A DNA stretch of 64,000 nucleotides from Scalesia atractyloides. Its lineage: Eukaryota > Streptophyta > Magnoliopsida > Asterales > Asteraceae. The notes under the pieces are model-generated. The model had not been told where the DNA came from. It made no database searches and worked only from the letters and a program-made list of their open reading frames with translations. The stretch is from contig CAMTDV010000003.1 in assembly GCA_947069175.1 (NCBI GenBank), positions 31,467,353 to 31,531,352 of the forward strand, given 5' to 3'. This document shows, in pieces, positions 9,991 through 23,029 of this stretch; within the stretch, counting starts at the first letter, position 1, and the number at the start of each line of letters is the position of its first letter. The translations under genes were made by a program, and so were the position numbers.

Positions 9991-12814
9991 TGTAACACCC
10001 CGACCGCGTAAAACAACGAACCGCGGTGGAAACATCAGGGAGTCATGTCATAGAACTATTGTTTCACAACTCAAGAAATTTAAAATTTTGTTTTATTAAG
10101 TTAAATGTTTACATTGTCTTGGGATAAACAGAAACAACACATAAATAAATTGTCTTTCATGTTTTAAGTCACTAAGGCCCGCGTCCATTCCTACGTTAAG
10201 CATTCATCATATTATCAAGCATTAACTCCTGAAACGTATGTGAAAAGACAGTCAGCATAAAAATGTCGGCGAGTACATAGGTTTTGTGAGTGTGTCAAAT
10301 TCGTGGCATTGTATACATATTGTAACACCTCATCCTTCTACAAGAGTCGTTAAGTGAAAACCTAGTATCAAAAGGGTTTGATATTGCAATACAATTAACC
10401 ACTAAAACAAGTTGGTTAGATTTGTGAAAACCTTATAGCCATGAATCTTGACCAAACTTTCTTTTGTAAAAAAAACCTTGTAATAGATTGATTCAAAAGA
10501 AAACTTCGTATGGTTTATATCTTTAAGTGAAAATCATTGCGTGACATTGTTCAAAACCATTTGTCCGTGTTATAAACCGTTTGTCCATGTTATAATCCAT
10601 TCGTCTGTGTTATAAACCAATTGTCTGTGTCATAAACCAATTATCCATGTCATAAACAAATCGTCCGTGTTTTTAATTATGAAAACTTTTGATCGTTAAC
10701 ACATTCAAACCTGTGTTGACTATACCACCAATGAGTATCTTTAATAGACCACCAAAGGGTCTCTTTACCTTAACTAACAAATCAACAAATGATTTGTTAA
10801 TCAGAAACAATTTCTGTCATTACCTAAACTTCCACCAAATCCAGTGAACAGTCCGATAATGGGATTTTCAGTCCTATGGTACCATAACATACCACTGGTC
10901 GGCTCGGCCAAAGCTAATGAATGTCATTCGTGTTATGGATAACGCATCAACAAGTTGTTCACATTATTGAAATCGTATTGTTTTATATATAAACCATAGA
11001 CATTGTTTTTGAAATCTTGAAAAGGATTTAGCAAATATGAGTCACCTAAAAACATTTGCAAAACCTAAAAGAAGGGAACTATGTACTCACTTTGAAAATC
11101 ATTTTATATATATAAACCATGTATATTGTTTTGAAATCTTGAAAATAATTACAGGCACATATGAATCACCCCAAAACATTTGAAAACGTTAAAGAGGGGA
11201 ACGATGTACTCACATGGGATTGCGAAAGTGTTCTCGATCAACGGAATAAACAAAGCTCAAACGTGTCCTAATGTGTCCGATTAATATGTTAGTGTGTCGG
11301 GACTACAAACGGGAGATCAGATAGAATGAAGTCCTATAAACCAAACGAGTGTTGGAACTCATGTGGCCTGGTTTAACAAACTTAACATTCTAATTTGGAA
11401 TTGATCCTTAGCGCTTTTGACTCATTATGACTCGTTAAGGTAGTTTACGCTACTTTAACGGGTCCTTAGCGTAAACGCGTGATTGGATGGTTAAAAATAC
11501 CAAACATGTTTGAAAATGTTATAACATTGGTTTATATGTCAAAAAATTGGTTCCATGTGTTTAAAATGGATTTGTGCGCAAAAAAGGCATTTTGGTCATA
11601 TTTTTTAAGAACATAGAAGTAACTTATCATAACACTAACTAAACAACGTGACCATAAGGTATAACTTAAGTAGGTTATTCCCATACAACTATGATAAAAA
11701 ATATGTGTTTGATCGGATCCTAAGATCAACCAAACGGGTCAGATTTGAAAGTCAAAGCGGTGGTCAAGACCGCTCGACTTACGACCCTAAATAAGCACTA
11801 AAGTAGAAGTGACGAGTTAGACATGTCAAAATATGTCTAACTAAGTTTGTAAAAATGATTTGATATCAAAACTTGGTGTTTTGATACCCAAAAATAGTTT
11901 CGTCGTAAAATGCACATCATGCGCATTTTTTACTGAAACTTTGATTCGTCACTACGACTAGTAAACGTGGTAATCAGAAGGTGAAATCGTTAGGGATTAT
12001 AACCTTCGTGATTATGATCACATTGCTAAGTTCAATTGAACTTTGACTTGACCAAAATATGGTTAGAACCAAAAGTCAATCAGGAAGCCGAACTGTTCGA
12101 CTTTTAGCTCAAAATAGCTAAAATAATGAAAGAACTAGGAAGAGTACTCACTCGTGTTGAAGAACACTTTCGGAAATCAAGATAGGACGCTTCCAAAAGA
12201 TGGAAATAAGATCCAAAAAGGATAGAAAGAGAACTTCACACTTTGCTTTGAAGTGTTTTGAAGTGGTGTAAAAAAATGGAAGAATCATGGGTATTTATAG
12301 TATTTTAAGTTAAGTAGGTGATGACAAGTGTCCTCAAGTGTGGATTAGTGTCCTAACATGTGTCAACACCAAATTAAATGTGCCAAAATGAGTGCTAGGT
12401 GTCAAAAATCAGAGATAGGTGGCAAACTTGGTGAAGAAGCAAAAATATTTATTATTAATTTTTGACATTTTTGGCCCTTGGACTTGTATTTTCACTTGTT
12501 TGCCATTTTAACCCTTTAACCTAATATTTAGGTTATATAAAGGTGTTAAGACATGTGTAACTTGGATTATGCCTAAAAATGTCGTGGATGCCGGCTCGTT
12601 CAGTTATACGGTTATGCGTTTCGCAAAAATACGTAAAACGCTTTAATGAACACGGAAATGATCGAAATTGTGCAACAATTGACATTTTTGCATTCTCATC
12701 AATCAAATACAAGATTTTTTTTAATACAAAAATATTTGGAAATAAAACACAGGGTTTCATTGAATACGAAATTGTTTGTAATTGTGCAATGATTGAAAAG
12801 GCACAAATGTCACA
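9991..12814 (-). mobile_element. 3' LTR (LTR-A) of chromovirus B
   Basis: In element orientation (minus) it starts TGTGACATTTGTGCC next to a polypurine tract and ends CGGGGTGTTACA at 9991. The length of 2824 bp matches the solo copy at 2118-5097. The outer flank at 9986-9990 is CAAAA; the matching duplication at the other end of the element is not found because the 5' LTR is truncated. Unlike the 5' LTR it has no E1 insertion at its CCTTA site (about 10425), so E1 arrived after B integrated. Confidence 0.88.
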
Positions 12815-12829
12815 GTCTCCCCTACTTTT
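12815..12829 (-). other. Polypurine tract of chromovirus B
   Basis: The minus strand reads AAAGTAGGGGAGAC immediately before the TGTGAC start of the 3' LTR. This is the expected plus-strand priming site, and it fixes the inner LTR boundary. Confidence 0.8.
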
Positions 12830-12871
12830 GAAAATTTCGTCCCGAAATTTAATTAGTGGAAACTTTGTGAA

Positions 12872-15800
12872 AACAGATGTGAATATTTCACTGTCATCTG
12901 ATCCTCTCATTTCCAAGTAAATTATGGGCCACGTTTGGATTCCCAGCGAACTTTAACTATCGGTATATATCTACGCTTGAGTTTCTTGACTTCACGGTCC
13001 AATATCTCGACAGGTTTCTCGACAAAGTGCATAGTGTCAGCAACGTGAATTTCGTCGAGGGGAATATGGAGGTTTGAATCGGCTAAACACTTTTTCAAAT
13101 TGGACACGTGGAATGTTGGGTGAATATCCCCAAGTTTAGGAGATAGCTCAAGTCGGTAGGCCACCTTTCTGATTCTCTCAACTATCTTGAATGGTCCAAT
13201 ATATCGTGGTGCTAGTTTTCCTTTCTTTCCAAATCTAATCACACCTTTCCAAAGGGATATCTTGACAAGGACGTGATCACCAACTTAGAATTCCAAGGGC
13301 TTGCGTCGTTTGTTTGCATAACTCTTTTGATGGCTTCTAGCTGTCAGAAGGTTATCGTGAATTTTCTTGACTTTGCCTGTTGTGTCGTGAATGAGTTTAG
13401 GTCCAGTGAGCTGAGCTTCACTAACCTCATTCCAGTAGACAGGTGAACGACATTATCGACCGTATAGAGCTTCGAAAAGCACCATATTGATGTTGGCATG
13501 ATAACTATTGTTGTAGGAGAATTCTACCAATGGTAGATGCGAATCCCAACTACCACCAAAATCGATCACACATGCTCTAAGCATATCCTCAGTGTTTAAA
13601 TTGTCCTTTCAGATTGTCCATCCGTTTGAGGATAATAAGCAGTGCTCAGATTGAGTTTGGTTCCCATGGCAGATTGCGTGGTCTTCCAAAAGTGAGATGA
13701 GAATCGAGCATCTCGATCGGATATGATGTTCAAAGGAACACCATGAAGAGATACAATCTCATCAACGTAGATCTTGGCGAGTTTCTCAGTAGATAGATCC
13801 TCACGAATTGTCAAAAAGTGTGCTCACTTTGTTAGACGATCGATGATTACCCAAATGGCATCATGACCTCTAGGTGTGCGCGGTAGTTTAATGATGAGAT
13901 CTATCACAATGTCCCTCCCACTTCCATGCCCGTATTTCTTGTTGCTCAAGTAAACCAGATGGGCATTGATGTCCTGTCTTAACTTTAAGACAAGTTAGGC
14001 ATTTAGACACATACAAGGCAATGTCCTTCTTCATACCCGACCACCAATATTAGGTAAAGAGATCCTTATACATTTTATCTGCACCAGGATGGATTGAATA
14101 ACAAGAATTATGAGCTTCTTCCATCAATAAGGTGTGGAGATTGTGTTGACTAGGAATCCACTAACGGTTCTTGTAGTATAGTAATCTGTTGTCTTTTGTT
14201 TCGAGTTGAAGTTCGAGACTTTGTGGCAGCTCATTTTTCAATAAGCTTTCGGTCACACATGTATGTTGTGCTTGAAGGATACGTGTCTGGATATCAGATT
14301 GAACTCGAACACAATGAAGTTTGACACGTTCCTTACGACTAAATGCATCAGCCACAACATTTGCCTTACCAGGATGGTAGCGAATCTCATAGTCATAGTC
14401 GTTCAGAAGTTCGACCCAGCGTCGTTGTCTCATGTTTAGCTCCATTTGATTGAATATGTGTTGGAGACTTTTGTGGTCAGTGAAAACCACACATTTCATA
14501 CCGTAAAGGTAGTGTCTCCAAATTTTGAGAGCAAAAACTACGGCTCCTAACTCAAGATCATGAGTTGTGTAGTTTGTCTCGTGGTTGTTTTGACGCATAG
14601 GCTATGACTTTGTCTCTTTGCATGAGAACACAAGGGCTAGGTTTGATGCGTCACAATAGACAATGAAATTGTCGTGCCGTCAGGTAAAGATAAAACAGGA
14701 GCATTACAGAGTTTTTGTTTCAGTGTTTGAAAGGCTTCCTCTTGTTTGGGTCCCCACTTGAAAGGTTTATTCTTCTGAGTCAAAGTGGTGAGGGGAACCA
14801 CGATCTTTGAAAAGTTCGCGATGAATCGTTGATAGTATCCAGCAGGACCAAGAAATTAACGAGCTTCGGTAGGAGTAGTAGGTTTACTCCAATCCCTAAT
14901 CGCACTGATTTTGGCGGAATCTACATGTATACCTTGTTCGTTAACAATGTGTCCCAAAAATTGAACTTCTTTTAGCCAAAATTCACACTTGGAGAATTTC
15001 ACGTAAAGTTGTTCTTTTTTCAGGAGTTCCATCATTAGACGGAGATGTTGTTAGTGATCGACTCGAGACTTACAATAAATGAGGATGTCGTCGATGAAAA
15101 CAATGATGAACTTGTCTAAATAAGGTTTACAAACCTTATTCATTAAGTCCTTGAAGACGACATGAACATTTGTCAAACCAAAAGGCATGACAGTGAACTC
15201 GTAATGGCCGTATCGAGTGCTAAAAGTAGTCTTGGGAATATCTTCTTCGAGTACACGAAGTTGATGATACCCAAAACGCAGATCAATCTTTGAAAAGCAG
15301 GTCGCACCTTGTAGCTGATCAAAGAGATCATCAACGCGAGGTTGGGGATATTGATTTTTGATTGTGAGTTTGTTGAGCTCACAATAATTGATACACATAC
15401 GTAAGGATCCATCCTTCTTTTTCACGAATAGGATAGGAGCGCCACAAGGTGAAAAGCTCGGACGAATGAATCCCTTGTCTGAAAGTTCTTAGAGTTGCTT
15501 TGACAACTCGCATTTCAGACGGTTTAAGACGGTAAAGAGATTTGGAAATTGGATTGGCACCAGGTACAAGGTCAATACGAAACTCAACTTGACGGATTGG
15601 GGGTAAACCAGGTAGCTCTTCAGGAAACACCTCAGGATATTCCCGAGCAACGGGGATGTCCTTAACAGTTTTGCCCTTGCCTTTTTCCTCTATGATATGT
15701 GCCAAGAAGGCTACATAATTCTTTCGTAGGTATTTTTGGGCCTGGGTACAAGTCATGAGTTTTAGGTTACTAGAGGGTTTTTCTCCGTGAACTTCTAAGG

Positions 15801-16044
15801 TTTCGCCAGAAGAAAGAGGTATATGAACAACCTTGTCGAAACAATTCACCTTAGCATGGTGTTTGGTTAACCAATCCATTCCTATGATGATGTGAAAACT
15901 CCCGAATTGCATTGGTGTGAGGTCAATGGGAAAAAGGTGGTTATCCAGGTTCAATCGGCAACTACGAATGACATAGTTGAGCATAAGGTGTTCACCACTA
16001 GCTATTTCCACTATTAAGGGCTTTCCTAGTTTAGTTCTAGGCAT
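12872..16044 (-). pseudogene. Chromovirus B pol (PR-RT-RH-IN-chromodomain), defective
   Basis: Domains run from high to low coordinates. A protease remnant with LGMDWL-like text (IIGMDWLTKHHAKVNC) lies at 16044-15700, then the RT entry region with PVAREYPEVFPEELPGLPP. Reverse transcriptase at about 15500-15050 keeps its FIDDILIY catalytic box. RNase H is at about 14650-14300, with FTDHKSLQHIF and YHPGKANVVADA. Integrase has a CLTC knuckle near 13990 and a core with SDRDARF and YPQTDGQSERTI at 13814-13600. The GPF/Y-type tail is at 13242-12930, and a chromodomain-like end (VKVRW-SKRGP, then FTW-EDQM across two stops) finishes the ORF. The tail points to a Tekay/Del-type chromovirus (family inference). 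Multiple frameshifts and stops are present. Gag and the start of protease are absent although leader and PBS remain. Confidence 0.88.
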
Positions 16045-16604
16045 CGTTAGAAGAAAACATGAGGGAAAATATGTGAGATTGACATTGGATAATCAAGAGA
16101 TATGTTAAAAATATCGATGAACTATAAGGATGGTGGTCATTTGTTCGTTACTTAAAAACAAACAAACGACCACGGTGACTAGTCAAAGTAAATGGTCTTT
16201 ATAATGTATCGTGAAGACATGCTTTAGCCTAAAGTGGACACTCACCCCAAGAGTTCCCAGGAAAGAGTGATTGGTCCGATAATGCGGATTTGTACGAACA
16301 CTCTAGTCTTAGACAGAAAACTCAGGGTACAGGCATCCACCCTTCCAGATTGCACGTGTTCACGTTAATATACCCAAACTTTAACATGATTTTGAAAATT
16401 TACAAGGCTTTAAGCCAAAATAGATCATCTAAGGATAGATGATTGATTTTCAAAACTAATTTGTAACTTGTGTATTTGTTTTGGTAGTCACCTAAGGATA
16501 GGTGATGGTAATGTTTTAACAATCTAAACGTAAGATAACTCGCGTTAGGGTCCTAGGAAGGTTATAGTCTAGGTTAAAGCATTACTAATAACGTAATTCC
16601 TTAT
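16045..16604 (-). other. Leader of chromovirus B (gag deleted)
   Basis: About 560 bases separate the protease remnant from the PBS. No gag text or zinc knuckle is found in any frame. A full chromovirus would have over 1 kb of gag here, so an internal deletion is inferred. Confidence 0.65.
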
Positions 16605-16612
16605 AACCATAA

Positions 16613-16624
16613 GCTCTGATACCA
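16613..16624 (-). other. Primer-binding site of chromovirus B (tRNAi-Met)
   Basis: The minus strand reads TGGTATCAGAGC, the exact complement of the plant initiator tRNA-Met 3' region. It lies seven bases from the LTR end (GGGGTGTTATA at 16632). Confidence 0.9.
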
Positions 16625-19600
16625 ATCTTTCTATAACACCCCGACCGGGTAAAACCACGAACCGTGGCGGAAACGTCAGAGAGTCATGTCACAGAACTAT
16701 TATTTCACAACTCAGGGAATTTAAAATTTTGTTTTATTAAGTTAAATGTTTACATTGTCTTGGGATAAACAGAAACAACACATAAATAAATTGTCATTCA
16801 TGTTTTAAGTCACTAAGGCCCGTGTCCATTCCTACGTGAAGCATGCATCATATTATCAAGCATTAACACCTGGAACATATGTGAAAAGAGAGTCAGCATA
16901 AAAATGCCGGCGAGTACATAGGTTTTGTGAGTATGTCAAATTCGTAGCTTTGTATACATATTGCAACACCTCGTCCGACTACAAGAGTCGTTAAGTGAAA
17001 ACCTCGTATCAAAAGTGTTTAATATTGCAATACAATTAACCAACTAAAACAAGTGGGTTAGAGTTGTGAAAACCTTATGTCACACCCCGGCTTTCCACAG
17101 CCAAATCCAAACACAAGTGGGCCCGGGTGGGGAATATCGTGACGTAAGTTGATATCATTATAGACAATTAAACACAGCACATCGGAAGGCTTGGAGTTAA
17201 ATTACTATTACAAGCAAATGTTCAAAGTACAAAATAATATACAGGCTCGTAATAGAAGGTCCATGGGCGGGTCGTAAATTGTACAAAAAGAATGTAAAAC
17301 AGACTTTGGGCAGATCTAGGATTTGCAAGACCCTCTTTTCACTACCGAGCACTTCCAGCCTATTTTCGTATTGTACCTGCAAGCTTAGTCTTTTGAAAAT
17401 ACGTCAGCTTTCGTTGGTAAATACACCCAACTGACTCATTTTGAAAACATTTTAAAAAAAATGTTTTAAGTGCACATTGGCACAAAACCTTTCATAACTT
17501 GGGAAAGTTGACCTTCCAACCTTGCTAATAGATTCACATATTTGTCCATACATACAGGGCTAGATACGGAGACCAAGACATGATCAATGTAGTCACCACA
17601 TTGAACTCACGAAGGAGTTATTCTCCCAATCTTGTGGGGAATGCATTTTGAACGTCTATCGGGTGTATGCCTGTACCCGCACTAAGGTCGTGGCCATTAT
17701 CTAATGTAATGAGTCGATGATATCCAGGACACGGTAGTTAACCCCTGATGTTTAAGTTATCAAACAAAACGGAATATGCAGATTTACTAGCCACAATCCG
17801 GCATTCGATTGGTCCCATTTCCGACCAAGTGGTAATAATTTACCGTAACCCAAGCCCGTATAGGGGAAATAAGTCGAGAGTATTTACATGAGCTAGTTTT
17901 TGTTTAAAAGCAAGATTTACTAACTCAGCTGTACACAAAAGTACTAAGTGAAGATAGCATTTACCGGCAAGTCTCTAGTCTGGATTATGGCATAAGCTAA
18001 CCAATTAAATACTAACGGTCTCATTTAAGTCATAGACTTAGACCGAGTAGCGTACAGGATCAAAACGTATAATGCTAGATTAAACGATGATCGGATAGAA
18101 TGTAGTTTAATCCCAACAAGAACTTTGACTTGTGTAATATGGATAAACTATAAACATTCTGGATTTGAAGACTTAAATAACAAGGTTAGACCCGTTTTGG
18201 TTAATTTTCGTAAATAAGTTACATATACTTAACCGCACGCATATCAGCGATATCGGGTAACCGAATAAGTCATGGACAAGTTCTATATGCCATTATACTT
18301 TAAATAGGTTGTAATACAGTAGAATATCAACTTTCATGCTCGTTAAGGTTTTAAAATAAAACTATACCTCATAAGGGTATTTTGGTAATTTCATAACATG
18401 TAAAAAGGAACTTGAATATAATTTAATGTTATGATCATAAGTATTCTGTAAAAATAACTTATTTATGATATAATATTAGTAGGATATTGATTATATGTGT
18501 AATTTATCTTTTATGATCAAACTATGCACCGAAGGGGCATTTTGGTCATTTTACACATAGTTTTATAAATTATTTGGGATTCTGAGTTTATATCATGTAC
18601 CTACTGTAAAAAAATTTAAAATAAATTTTGAAATCAGTACTTGGTTGTTTAATATGCTTTAAAACCATACTATGCGCCGAAACAGCGTTGATGTCGTAAA
18701 ATGGTGATTTATGCGATGTTTAATGAAAACTGATGTTAAGGTCAAGTTAGCATGTCTTAGATATGTTATTTGTTATAAAATATCAGTAGGTAAAAGATTT
18801 ACTTTGAAAATATATGGTTAAAACCATTTTATAAACCACAAGGGTGTTATAGTCATTTATCGACATAATAGAAGGACTTGTTCATAAACTCAGTTTATAA
18901 TCTGGTTTGGCATCCTGAATATCCTACTTATATCAGTAGAAAACTCATTTTCAAGTTCATTATCATTAAAACCTTATTTTATGCAAAAAGGGCATTTTAG
19001 TCAAAATGATAAAATTACAGAACTTTTGCATTAACTAAGATTCTGATTATGATCATGTAATATAACCTCAGGGGGTTATGCTACATCATAATATGATCAT
19101 AATGCAACCTTAGATCGGTAGCTAACTAATCTAAATCGGATCAGAATAAAAAGTCAATGCAGAAGTCAAACTTCGCGACTTTCGGTTGCGAACCGACCCT
19201 AGAACTGAAATTGACGAGCCGAACATGTTCTAATAATTATTACCAACTTGTTTAAGTGTCAAAATAGGTTTCATAACATATATAAGATCAAATTATAACA
19301 TATCCGAAAAATGGCATGTTTGACTTTTTAATATAATAACTTTGACCCGTCAATTGGTGTAGCAAACGTGATCATTAGGAGGTGCCCTTTATAGGGATTA
19401 ACACCTACCTTATTACGATCACATAGCCATGTTCGTTATGAATAATGGCTGGACCATAATGGTCTTAACCGAAAGTCAAGGCGTTTTCCGTAAAGCGCTT
19501 TACTTTTGGGCTATAAAAGCCTAAAAACAAAAATGCAAGAGAAAGGAACACTTACAAGTGATCCTTAGGATGCAATAGAACTAAGTTGGATGTGTCTTTC

Positions 19601-19841
19601 AGTTAGGAACTTCTAGAGGAGGGAGATAGAGTGATAAATGAGAATGGTACAAGTTCAAATGGTGAAGCATTGCACCTATTTGTAGTTGGAGAGCTTGAAG
19701 GAGGCGACGCCAGGTGTTAAGGGGTGTTAGAGGGAGCTTACAAGTGTCCTAAACGTGGCATAGCTGTTTGGAAGTCCATGGTTCCGAAACAATGGTTTTT
19801 GGCAACATGTGTGTAGGCCAAGCAAAAATTCTGCAGACACA

Positions 19842-19893
19842 GGCCTCTCGCGCCCCGCGAGAGGCCAGGGCCTTGCCTCTCGCGCCTCGCGAG
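19842..19893. repeat. GC-rich hairpin in E1
   Basis: GGCCTCTCGCG and CGCGAGAGGCC form a perfect 11-bp inverted repeat around a 3-base loop (19842-19866). A second partial copy (CTCTCGCG, then CGCGAG) follows directly. In E1 copy 2 this stretch is shortened to a single arm (about 31997-32016), consistent with deletion between the repeated arms. Confidence 0.85.
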
Positions 19894-20175
19894 CACCCCG
19901 TGGTCAGTTTCAAAGTTTGTCACATTTAGCCCCTCAACTATAAAACCTCCTAAACACCTTTATAGCATATTTAGCCCTCCATAACCAATACTTGGCGTAC
20001 CCGGGAGTATGCTCGGACATTGTCGAGCTCTCGGTTCGTTAAAAGGTCACTCATAGGTATAAATTAACATGTTGACACTTTTAACCCCTCCATCATCCAA
20101 CTTTCACATATTTACAGAATTAACCTCTCTCGTCCAACAATTGGCACGCATGAGAGTTAGGACTTTGTAAAGGAT

Positions 20176-20360
20176 CACCTAGTGGCTCATTCTAAGCATG
20201 TTGACTCTGATGTCACTCAGAGGCTATGTTTAAGCATGTTGACATATCAGTCACTCAGGGGCTAATGTTTAAGCATGTTGACATATCAGTCACTCAAAGG
20301 CTAATGTTTATGCATGTTGACATCAGAAATCACTCAGAGGCTCAGCTTGAGCATGTTGAA
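20176..20360. repeat. About 40-bp minisatellite in E1 (copy 1)
   Basis: Four to five imperfect units contain AGCATGTTGACATATCAG followed by TCACTCAGAGGCT. The same array is present in copy 2 at about 32305-32520 with an additional or rearranged unit. Confidence 0.85.
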
Positions 20361-21744
20361 ACCTTTAGTCCCTATTAGTCTTTAATAGAGTAAAATAAAA
20401 ATACAACACGTGTCACTATACTATTGGACACGATTTTACGAGGTGTTACACCTTATAGCCATGAATCTAGACCAAACGTTTCTTTTGTAAAAAAAACTTG
20501 TAACAGATTGATTCAAAAGAAAACTTCGTATGGTTTATATCTTTAAATGAAAATCATCTCGTGACATTGTTCAAAACCATTTGTCCGTGTTATAAACCTT
20601 TTATCCATGTTATAATCCATTCGTCTGTGTTATAAATCAATCGTCTGTGTCATAAACCAATTGTCCATGTCATAACAAATCGTTCGTGTTTTTAATTGTG
20701 AAAACTTTTGATCGTTCTTTAATGAACACATCCAAACTTGTGTTGACTATACCACCAAATGGTCTTTTTAACTAGAATAACAGATCAACAAATGATTTGT
20801 TAATCATAAACAGTTTCTGTCATTACCTAAACTTCCACCAAATCCAGTGAACAGTCCGATAATGGGATTGTCAGTCCTATGGTACCATAACATACTATTG
20901 GTCGGCTGGGGCAAGGCTAATAATGTCATCCGTGTTATCGATAACGCATCAACAAGTTGTTCACATTATTGAAATTGTATTGTTTTATATATAAACCATA
21001 GACATTGTTATTGAAAACTTGAAAATGATTTAGAAAATATGAATCACCCAAAAACATTTGCAAAACGTAAAAGAGGGGAATTATGTACTCACTTTGAAAA
21101 TCATTTTGTATACATATACCATGTATATTGTTTTGAAATCTTAAAAATAATTATAGGCGCATATGAATGACCCCAAAATATTTGAAAACGTAAAAGAGGG
21201 GAACTATGTACTCAATTGGGATTGCGAAAGTGTTCTGGATCAACGGAATAAACAAAGCTCAAACGTGTCCTAATGTGTTAGAGAAATATGTTAGCGTGCC
21301 GGGACTACAAACGGGAGATCGAATAGAATGAAGTCTTATAAACCAAATGAGTATTGGACCTCATGTGATATGGTTTAACAAACTTAATATTCTGATTTGG
21401 AAAGGATCCTAAGTGCTTTTGACCCATTATGACATTTTAAGATAGTTTATGCTACGTTAACGGGTCATTAGCGTAAACGTGTGATCGTCCTATGATAAGT
21501 CTTAAATGTCCAAACACGTTTGAAAATGTTATGACATCAGTTTATATGTCAAAAATTTGGTTACATGTGTTTAAAATGGATTTGTGCGCAAAAGGGCATT
21601 TTGGTCATCATTTTTTAAGAACATAGAAGTAACTTATCATAACACTAACCAAACGACGTGACCATAAGGTATAACCTCAGTAGGTTATTCCCTACACAAT
21701 TATGGTCACAAATATGTGTTTGGTCAGATCTTAAGATCGACCAA

Positions 21745-22975
21745 TGTAACACCCCGACCGCGTAAAACAACTAACCGCGGCGGAAACGTGGGGGAGTCAT
21801 GTCACAGAACTATTGTTTCACAACTCATCGAATTTAAAATTTTGTTTTATTAAGTTAAATGTTTACATTGTCTTGGGATAAACAGAAACAACACATAAAT
21901 AAATTGTCTTTCATGTTTTAAGTCACTAAGGCCCGCGTCCATTCCTACATGAAGCATGCATCATATTATCAAGCATTGACTCCTTAAACATATGTGAAAA
22001 GAGAGTTTGCATGAAAATGCCGACGAGAACATAGGTTTTGTGAGTGTGTCAAATTCGTGGCTTTGTATACATATTGCAACACCTCGTCCGACAACAAGAG
22101 TTGTTAAATAAAAACCTCGTATCAAAAGTGTTTGATATTGTAATACAATTAACCAACTTAAAACAAGTTGGTTAGATTTGTGAAAATCTTATAGCCATGT
22201 GTCTTGACCAAAACGTTTCTTTTGTAAAAACCTTGTAATAGATTGATTCAAAAGAAAACTTCGTATGGTTTATATCTTTCAGTGAAAATCATTGCGTGAC
22301 ATTGTTCAAAACCATTTTTCCGTGTTACAAACCATTTTTCCGTGTTATAAACCATTCGTCCGTGTCATAAACCAACTGTCTATGTCATAAACAAATCGTC
22401 TGTGTTTTTTAATTGTGAAAACTTTTGATTGTTCTTTAATGAATACATTCAAACCTGTGTTGACTATACCACCAAAGGGTATCTTTAATAGACCACCAAA
22501 GGGTCTCTTTACCTAAACTAACAAATCAACAGATGATTTGTTGATCAGAAATAGTTTCTATCATTACCCAAACTTCCACCAAATCTAGTGAACAATCCGT
22601 TAATGGGATTGTCAGTCCTATGGTACCATAACATACTACTGGTCAGCTCGGCCAAAGCTAATGAATGTCATTCGTGTTATGGATGACGCATCAACAAGTT
22701 GTTCACATTATTGAAATCATATTGTTTTATATATAAACCATAGACATTGTTTTTTTTTTTAAACTTGAAAATGATTTTAGCACATATGAGTCACCCCAAA
22801 ACATTTGCAAGACGTAAAAGAGGGGAACTATGTACTCACTTGAATCATTTTGTATATATAAACCATGTATATTGTTTTGAAATCTTGAAAATAATTATAC
22901 GCGCATATGAATAACCCCAAAACATTTAGAAAATGTAAAAGAGGGGAACTATATACTCACATAAGCCTTGCGTAG
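21745..22975 (-). mobile_element. Truncated LTR-A joined to gypsy-2
   Basis: It begins at the LTR-A terminus (plus strand TGTAACACCCCGACCGCG), abutting ACCAA of the previous LTR-A. It runs to about 22975, where similarity breaks off in GATTTGAAAAGATATTTTAG and gypsy-2 integrase text starts. It shares private variants with 33888-35110 (GCAAGACGTAAAAG; CATAAGCCTTGCGTAGTA) that are absent from element B, marking those two as sister copies. Confidence 0.82.
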
Positions 22976-23029
22976 TAAATATGTAGATTTGAAAAGATAT
23001 TTTAGAACATATGTCTGCGGGTGAATAGT

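Larger units (their letters stand above)
17078..20450 (-). mobile_element. E1: 3.4-kb solo LTR, copy 1
   Basis: It starts TGTCACACCCCGG and ends CGAGGTGTTACA, and is flanked by the perfect 5-bp duplication CCTTA (17073-17077 and 20451-20455). The target is continuous in other LTR-A copies (CCTTATAGCC). TG...CA ends, a 5-bp TSD, no coding region and no PBS identify a solo LTR or LTR-only derivative. Strand is inferred by analogy with LTR-A, whose 3' end is also GGGGTGTNACA. A near-identical copy sits at the same position of another LTR-A (29224-32607). It contains a GC-rich hairpin and a 40-bp minisatellite. Confidence 0.9.
16632..21744 (-). mobile_element. 5' LTR (LTR-A) of chromovirus B, truncated and interrupted by E1
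   Basis: It lies next to the PBS and matches the 3' LTR from its inner end (16632-17077), then continues at 20451-21744 after the 3.4-kb E1 insertion. It stops at GATCGACCAA, where a second LTR-A starts abruptly (TGTAACACCCC at 21745). By comparison with 9991-12814 the outer third or so of the LTR is missing, so the target duplication of B cannot be checked. It includes the 18-bp tandem array near 20577-20690. Confidence 0.82.

Noticed and set aside
12579..12920. Overlapping ORFs of 113 and 127 codons on both strands
   Set aside because: They lie across the LTR-A end and the chromodomain/PPT region, are not conserved as proteins and use mirror frames of LTR sequence.
12872..16044. Integrated plant pararetrovirus (caulimovirid) instead of a retrotransposon
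   Set aside because: Integrase, LTRs, a PBS and a PPT are present and no movement-protein text is seen, so a Ty3/Gypsy element is the right class.
17078..20450. E1 as a DNA transposon because its ends form a short inverted repeat
   Set aside because: The inverted match is only the LTR-type TGTNACACC end; a 5-bp TSD, TG...CA termini and similarity to other LTR ends fit a solo LTR.
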